Of a DNA stretch of 64,000 nucleotides, positions 62,601-64,000 are shown piece by piece. Location of the stretch: assembly GCA_964417725.1 (NCBI GenBank), contig CAYQIV010000008.1:53549-117548 (forward strand), in the 5' to 3' direction. The position numbers and the translations under genes were made by a program. How positions within the stretch are numbered: position 1 is the stretch's first letter; every line of letters begins with the position of its first letter. The notes below the pieces were generated by a model that was not told the origin of the DNA, did not search any database, and was given only the letters and a program-made list of their open reading frames with translations. The DNA comes from SHZI01 sp964417725 (GTDB taxonomy: Bacteria > Pseudomonadota > Gammaproteobacteria > Steroidobacterales > GCA-2729495).

Positions 62601-62727
62601 GATCGAGAAAACCAAGATTAAATGCGCCCGCAAGTTCTTCGATGAGATGAACCGCCGTTTCGCCCCGGAAAACGTCAAATACGACGTGGTGGACAGCTTC
62701 GGGAAGTTAATGGAAGTGGTGAAGTAG
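59674..62727 (+). CDS. Type III restriction enzyme Res subunit (helicase-nuclease)
   Basis: The 1017-residue protein has Walker A METGTGKTYCY (Lys 106), the DEPQ box ILILDEPQKMEG (Asp 226) in place of DEAD, YSATHKTTHN and the motif VI EVGRGLRLSV. Near the C-terminus are a PD-(D/E)xK-like nuclease motif, NPDWAISF (Asp 946), and AETKG (Glu 964, Lys 966). It would need the Mod subunit and ATP to translocate and cut. It starts 22 bases after the PLD gene with AGGGA upstream. The type III class and the intact active-site residues suggest a working enzyme. Confidence 0.92.
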   Translation: MKLKFKTQAYQTAAVQAVIECFKGQPLASAEAMSYRIDPGKAKSRMESLFSEAGFKNADLSLSDSTLLANIHDVQRAQNLPLSDTLVKTKVAKINLDIEMETGTGKTYCYIKTIFELNKQYGWSKFIIVVPSIAIREGVAKSLQITAEHFLETYHKKARFFIYNSKQLHHLESFSSDAGINVMVINVQAFNATGKDARRIYEELDDFQSRKPIDVISANRPILILDEPQKMEGGKTLDSLVNFKPLMVLRYSATHKTTHNKIYRLDALDAYNQKLVKKIAVRGIAVKGLAGTAGYLYLQSIEISSKKPPEARVEFEQKLAGGNIKRVVRKLSKGDNLFDLSNGLDQYRNGYVVSDINAITDTLSFTNGVELSVGDATGDVTEAALRRIQIREAIKAHFDKEQALFQQGVKVLTLFFIDEVVKYRDYSQPDEKGEYARIFEEEYQLYLNEVLDLDETPYIKYLKGISVDKTHSGYFSIDKKSKRLADPTVAARGENAGLSDDVDAYDLILKDKERLLSFTEPVRFIFSHSALREGWDNPNVFVICALKHSDNTISRRQEVGRGLRLSVNQHGDRMDHPSTVHDINVLTVVASESYKDFVAALQKDISESLSARPRLANEAYFTGKVLKTATGDVEITPQLAKQIYKYLLKHDYTDDADRITTAYHEAKKDGALAALPPELAPHAEQVFKLIDSVFSESQLPEIGDDRKPKKNPLNANFEKQEFKELWNRINRKAAYSVDFDSDELVQKAVKELDASLRVTPLQYIIEQGEQAAAVTYDGIKTGNSFELKVSETETNRASIHSAVKYDLIGKLAEGTQLTRRTVVEILKGLNVAVFAQFKTNPESFIAEAIRLINEQKATVIIEHLAYDPVEDKFDLDIFTAGQTKQDFSNAVKTPRHHIYDFVLPDSGSKPERDFAEALESSAEVVVYAKLPRGFLIPTPVGDYNPDWAISFKEGAVKHIYFVAETKGSMSSMDLREIEKTKIKCARKFFDEMNRRFAPENVKYDVVDSFGKLMEVVK

Positions 62728-62762
62728 TCCACACGGTAAAAGCAACATCGGGGGAGAACTTC

Positions 62763-63653
62763 ATGCAGCCGTTTTCAATCACGCTATTCGCCACGTCCGG
62801 TGACCCAGAGGGAATTCGCCACCTCGACAAGTCGAACTGGTCGGGCTACGGGGTCGTCTTCAATAAGGAGCTTTTCCATCTGTTGAAGCAGGAGCCAGGC
62901 TTCTCGCAGGCTGGTATCTACATCCTCGTCGGCAATGCCGCCGAAGAGACGATCTACATCGGCGAGGCCGACCCCGTTGGTGACCGGCTGAAGAACCACG
63001 TCTCGAATAAGGAAGGTTGGGTGTGGGGCGTCTACTTCTTCGACCGTAATCACAAGATCGGCAAGACCGAGGTTCAGTACCTGGAGTCGGCGCTGGTTGC
63101 ACTGGCCAAGAGGCACGATCGGGCCATTCTGCTGAACAAGAACAACCCCACGGCTCCGACAATGGCCCCGGCAGCCAAGGCCACGGCCCAGGCGTTCCTC
63201 GCCGACATGTTGCTGATCCTGCCGATGCTTGGCATCAACGCTTTCACCCCGCCGAAGCAGGAAGACCCGAGCGATCAGGTGCAGCCAGTTGGTTCAGAGA
63301 ACGACAAGTTCGACACCATCGTCGTTCCCGCACGCGAGGAAGGATTCAAGCAGCGCTTCCTAAACGAGAACTGCTGGTTTGCCGTTCGGATCAATGCGAA
63401 GCACATCTCGAAGCTGAAGTTCATTGCTGCCTATCAGGTCGCCCCCGTCGCAGCGATTACCCACATTGCCGAAGTTGAGGCCATCCTGCCTTACAACGAC
63501 ACCGGGAAGTACATGATCAAGTTCAAAGGGCCAGCGACCGCGATTGTCCCTATCCCGCGCCCGGAGAACAGCGAGGTCAATATGCAGTCATCCCGCTACG
63601 CGCTGCGGGAAAAGCTGCTGGCGGCCAAGAATCTGGACGAGGTGTGGACGTAA
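62763..63653 (+). CDS. GIY-YIG nuclease-family protein
   Basis: The 296-residue protein has the GIY-YIG motif as GIYILVG (near 51) and IYIGEADPVGDRLKNH (near 68-83), followed by the Arg/His pattern of the family and a long C-terminal extension with EDPSDQVQPVG and a final region of unknown fold. GIY-YIG enzymes cut DNA in repair, transposition and defence. The product is not a UvrC or an intron homing enzyme in context. GGGGGAG is 6 nt before the ATG. It is the last gene of the operon and adds a third nuclease fold. Confidence 0.8.
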   Translation: MQPFSITLFATSGDPEGIRHLDKSNWSGYGVVFNKELFHLLKQEPGFSQAGIYILVGNAAEETIYIGEADPVGDRLKNHVSNKEGWVWGVYFFDRNHKIGKTEVQYLESALVALAKRHDRAILLNKNNPTAPTMAPAAKATAQAFLADMLLILPMLGINAFTPPKQEDPSDQVQPVGSENDKFDTIVVPAREEGFKQRFLNENCWFAVRINAKHISKLKFIAAYQVAPVAAITHIAEVEAILPYNDTGKYMIKFKGPATAIVPIPRPENSEVNMQSSRYALREKLLAAKNLDEVWT

Positions 63654-63696
63654 GGATCGATGTGCATCAGAAAGGCAGAAGTTGGCCAGCGCCAAG

Positions 63697-64000
63697 TCAC
63701 TGTTTTGCGGCTGCCATTGTTCCCGTGACCCACTCCTGCAACGCCCTCAGTTGCTCGGCGTTCTCGTGGCAGGTCTGGTAGTTGGCGGCAACAGTTCCGG
63801 CGACGGCAGAGAGCGCAATGCCTGTGGCGGCCGCATCAGCATCTCGGGCGGGCTCGGGCAGCTCACCGGCGGCGGCAGTGTCGTGCAGGCGCACAAAGCC
63901 ACGGTTGATAGTGCAAGCAGCATCGGCTTGAACGGGCACATAGACAGGAACCTCCTTGATGATGGTGTCGCCCTTCTCGCGGACGACGCGGACGCGGTCG
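63697..64000 (-). CDS. Rz: Phage Rz-type inner-membrane spanin, C-terminal part (cut by window edge)
   Basis: The frame is open from 63999 to the stop at 63697 and ends ...CHENAEQLRALQEWV. The preserved part begins VREKGDTIIKEVPVYVPVQA and includes CTINRGFVRLHDTAAAG, as in Rz-like lysis proteins of many Pseudomonadota phages (the domain after the coiled coil). The N-terminal membrane anchor is beyond the window. Spanins fuse inner and outer membranes at the end of the lytic cycle. It is on the opposite strand to the defence operon, separated by 43 bases. Confidence 0.75.
   Translation of the reverse strand, partial: DRVRVVREKGDTIIKEVPVYVPVQADAACTINRGFVRLHDTAAAGELPEPARDADAAATGIALSAVAGTVAANYQTCHENAEQLRALQEWVTGTMAAAKQ
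63747..63941 (-). CDS. Rz1: Rz1-type outer-membrane lipoprotein spanin nested inside Rz
   Basis: In a different frame within Rz lies a 64-residue lipoprotein: a signal with lipobox LCAC (Cys 19), then the Pro-rich stretch TLPPPVSCPSPPEMLMRPP, the typical composition of Rz1 proteins. AGGAGG lies at 63951-63956, 9 nt before the ATG, inside the Rz frame. Together, Rz and Rz1 form the spanin complex. The nesting and the good ribosome site make it likely that this is a real gene and not a chance frame. Confidence 0.75.
   Translation of the reverse strand: MCPFKPMLLALSTVALCACTTLPPPVSCPSPPEMLMRPPQALRSLPSPELLPPTTRPATRTPSN
63951..63956 (-). promoter_or_regulatory. Shine-Dalgarno site for the nested Rz1 gene
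   Basis: AGGAGG reads on the minus strand within the Rz coding sequence, 9 nt before the ATG of Rz1 at 63941, so the nested gene has its own translation signal. Confidence 0.6.

Larger units (their letters stand above)
52285..64000. mobile_element. Island or prophage carrying a restriction/defence operon (left end; continues past window)
   Basis: From about 52.3 kb the sequence is visibly richer in A/T at third codon positions than the left 52 kb. The segment begins at an orphan tmRNA 3' end, holds an HTH regulator and a seven-gene restriction-like operon, and at its right edge contains phage Rz/Rz1 lysis genes on the other strand. No integrase is inside the window; it would be expected beyond the right edge, near an intact ssrA gene. 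Confidence 0.6.

Noticed and set aside
62763..63653. GIY-YIG gene as a homing endonuclease
   Set aside because: It is not inside an intron or intein and it is in line with the restriction operon, with its own ribosome site and normal spacing.
1..64000. CRISPR array or insertion sequences
   Set aside because: No regularly spaced repeats and no transposase-like frames were seen anywhere in the window.

Overview
The window comes from a high-G+C Pseudomonadota chromosome, probably gamma- or betaproteobacterial. The evidence is TamA/TamB outer-membrane biogenesis, a RegB/RegA-type redox two-component pair, a PEP-CTERM protein, DUF1365/cyclopropane-synthase lipid genes and very compact, often overlapping gene ends. 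I cannot name the genus.

Layout. 1-8.8 kb: 5' end of a SulP transporter (minus), a haem-domain (DUF3365-like) exported protein, a small beta-rich protein, the tamA-tamB operon (minus), an exported DUF3108-like protein and a DUF4136 lipoprotein. 8.9-15.3 kb: an RpfG-like response regulator with a degenerate HD domain, a large CHASE4/HAMP/PAS histidine kinase, pdxH with a coupled lipoprotein, and an ExeA-like ATPase. 15.4-19 kb: formate/nitrite channel and a one-piece formate dehydrogenase alpha subunit, converging. 19-25.3 kb: copper operon (Cys/His-rich small protein, copA, copB) and a HAD-like protein coupled to glgX. 25.3-32.1 kb: two divergent lipid-modification arms with DUF1295, two cyclopropane-synthase-like methyltransferases, an FAD oxidoreductase, DUF1365 and lipoproteins. 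32.1-39.7 kb: cobalamin-binding protein, exported SDR, RlmI-like methyltransferase, mscL, beta-CASP nuclease, HerA-like ATPase. 39.7-43.7 kb: regBA and an OmpR-type two-component pair, all on the minus strand. 43.7-44.1 kb: a non-coding stretch full of stem-loops. 44.1-52.3 kb: lipoprotein SDR, TPR/2OG oxygenase, PNPOx-like protein, alpha/beta hydrolase-like protein, PEP-CTERM protein, flavin reductase-like protein, MBL hydrolase and LLM oxidoreductase.

At about 52.3 kb the character changes. A decayed copy of a tmRNA 3' end (52285-52316, minus) marks what looks like the left attachment site of a mobile element. To its right the codon usage is visibly less G+C-rich, and a tightly coupled plus-strand operon runs to 63.65 kb: an HTH regulator, an SNF2-like helicase with a worn-out PLD-like N-terminus, DUF4391, a type III-like adenine methyltransferase (Mod), a PLD-nuclease/B3-like protein, a type III Res helicase-nuclease and a GIY-YIG protein. 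This is a restriction-modification or defence locus with one methyltransferase, two ATP-dependent motors and three different nuclease folds. The right edge holds an Rz spanin gene (partial) with a complete Rz1 lipoprotein nested inside it, so the element is likely a prophage or prophage-derived island carrying the defence operon between its attachment site and its lysis genes.

The most interesting items are the defence operon, the tmRNA-end boundary, the nested spanin genes, the structured non-coding element at 43.8-44.0 kb, and the lipid cluster whose second cyclopropane-synthase-like enzyme lacks bicarbonate ligands.
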